A program made the position numbers and the translations under genes. Shown piece by piece: positions 63,630 to 64,000 of a stretch of 64,000 bases of DNA. Source of the DNA: Nitrosospira sp. Nl5 (GTDB lineage Bacteria > Pseudomonadota > Gammaproteobacteria > Burkholderiales > Nitrosomonadaceae); assembly GCF_900102495.1 (NCBI RefSeq), contig NZ_FMVQ01000001.1, positions 62,001-126,000 on the forward strand, in the 5' to 3' direction. How positions within the stretch are numbered: the first letter of the stretch is position 1; each line of letters starts with the position of its first letter. Below the pieces are notes generated by a model, which was given only the letters and a program-made list of their open reading frames with translations, made no database searches and was not told where the DNA came from.

Positions 63630-64000
63630 GATTGCTTACCGTTTCTGCATCGGCTGGCGTAAAAGCATAATGCCATACCCCCGCAATGACTCGTTCTCCC
63701 GAAAAATTTCCCGAGCAGACAACGCACCGGTACCTTTACGCCGTCGTGGTTTCTCCCATACACTCCCGCGCTGGGCATCTTTACCCGCATTTACTGCCAT
63801 GCAACTTCCATGCCAGTGTTTTTGGAGAAGATATCGCGTTGAATCAATGGCTTGATCAAAGCTGTTTGAGGGCAATGGGTCACTTTTCTCTTCGGAACTG
63901 CGATCGTCCGAAGCGATAATCCGGGATTGATTGCAAGCTCAAGTACCTGGAATCATTAGCTTATATTTTTGTTGGGTTGTTTCTAACCCAGGGTGGGTCG
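63630..64000. other. Upstream region of the eCIS operon
   Basis: No gene with good support is seen. The region holds the sigma-54 promoter described separately, a short inverted repeat TGGGTT/AACCCA (63973-63990) and a T-rich patch near 63963-63970. Sites for the activator would be expected 80-200 bases upstream of the promoter, i.e. at about 63900-64000 and beyond the window. A 79-codon frame at 63636-63875 is weak. Confidence 0.5.
63800..63816 (-). promoter_or_regulatory. Sigma-54 (-24/-12) promoter upstream of the eCIS operon
   Basis: On the minus strand the sequence reads CTGGCATGGAAGTTGCA: GG at 63813-63814 and GC at 63801-63802, separated by exactly ten bases, matching TGGCAY-N5-TTGCW. 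It lies about 170 bases before the DUF4255 start and points toward the operon. A sigma-54 activator gene ends the same cluster (34425-35498). Confidence 0.8.

Noticed and set aside
63636-63875. 79-codon frame directly upstream of the DUF4255 gene, ending 6 bases before its ATG
   Set aside because: It starts at TTG without a ribosome site, covers the sigma-54 promoter, and its sequence (basic, low-complexity) matches no family I know. It could act as a short leader, but support is too weak.
1-64000. CRISPR arrays, insertion sequences, integrases or phage attachment sites
   Set aside because: No regularly spaced direct repeats, transposase or integrase proteins are seen. The tRNA at 449-525 has no duplicated 3' end within the window that would mark an island boundary.

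Overview
The window looks like a chromosomal segment of a betaproteobacterium. The gene order leuC - entericidin - leuD - leuB - asd - fimV - truA - trpFBA - accD - folC - SPOR - cvpA - purF - metZ is typical of that class. A PEP-CTERM protein, MnmC, and the general sequence flavour suggest the Nitrosomonadaceae, perhaps a Nitrosospira-like ammonia oxidiser. That placement is inference from synteny and style; no marker gene proves it.

Region 1 (1-9100) is mixed housekeeping: a partial DsrE-like gene, tRNA-Arg(ACG), a small Cys-rich protein, a periplasmic alpha-carbonic anhydrase with a PEP-CTERM anchor, mnmC, a TerC-family membrane protein, the ergothioneine pair egtB-egtD and a PRC-barrel protein followed by a strong terminator. 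Region 2 (9100-27560) is a nearly continuous plus-strand biosynthetic block: an MFS transporter, leucine and aspartate-family synthesis, FimV, TruA, late tryptophan genes, accD, folC, SPOR, cvpA, purF and metZ. The metZ leader carries what I read as a SAM-II riboswitch overlapping a terminator-like hairpin. Region 3 (27650-33780) encodes envelope and periplasmic proteins on the minus strand (M48 lipoprotein protease, two cyclophilins, a YkuD L,D-transpeptidase coupled to a TPR lipid-free periplasmic protein), then cysS on the plus strand. A long imperfect inverted repeat lies just before cysS.

Region 4 (about 33850-63820, all minus strand) is an extracellular contractile injection system (eCIS, Afp/PVC-like). 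Read in transcription order it encodes a DUF4255 tail-terminator-like protein, a carboxypeptidase-regulatory-like protein, two sheaths, tube protein 1, a tail-chaperone-like protein with an overlapping small ORF lacking a normal start codon, tube protein 2, a large disordered protein, a LysM protein, a gpD-like hub, a gpV-like spike, gp25, two baseplate proteins, a gpI-like protein, a tail-associated protein of unknown role, an AAA+ ATPase, two large DUF4157 (HExxH) proteins, and a DUF4280 PAAR-like tip protein. The cluster ends with a sigma-54 activator gene that lacks a sensory domain. A near-consensus sigma-54 promoter lies upstream of the first structural gene, suggesting that this activator switches on the whole particle.

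The most interesting points are: (i) one DUF4157 protein ends in a region resembling RelA/SpoT-type (p)ppNpp synthetase toxins, preceded by a Ser/Thr-rich beta region reminiscent of pore-forming toxins, which makes it a candidate eCIS effector; (ii) the other DUF4157 protein has a long amphipathic helical core, a membrane segment and a polyproline stretch; (iii) a putative -1 frameshift or AUA start in the tail-chaperone pair; (iv) the sigma-54 promoter and activator at opposite ends of the eCIS; and (v) the SAM-II riboswitch on metZ.
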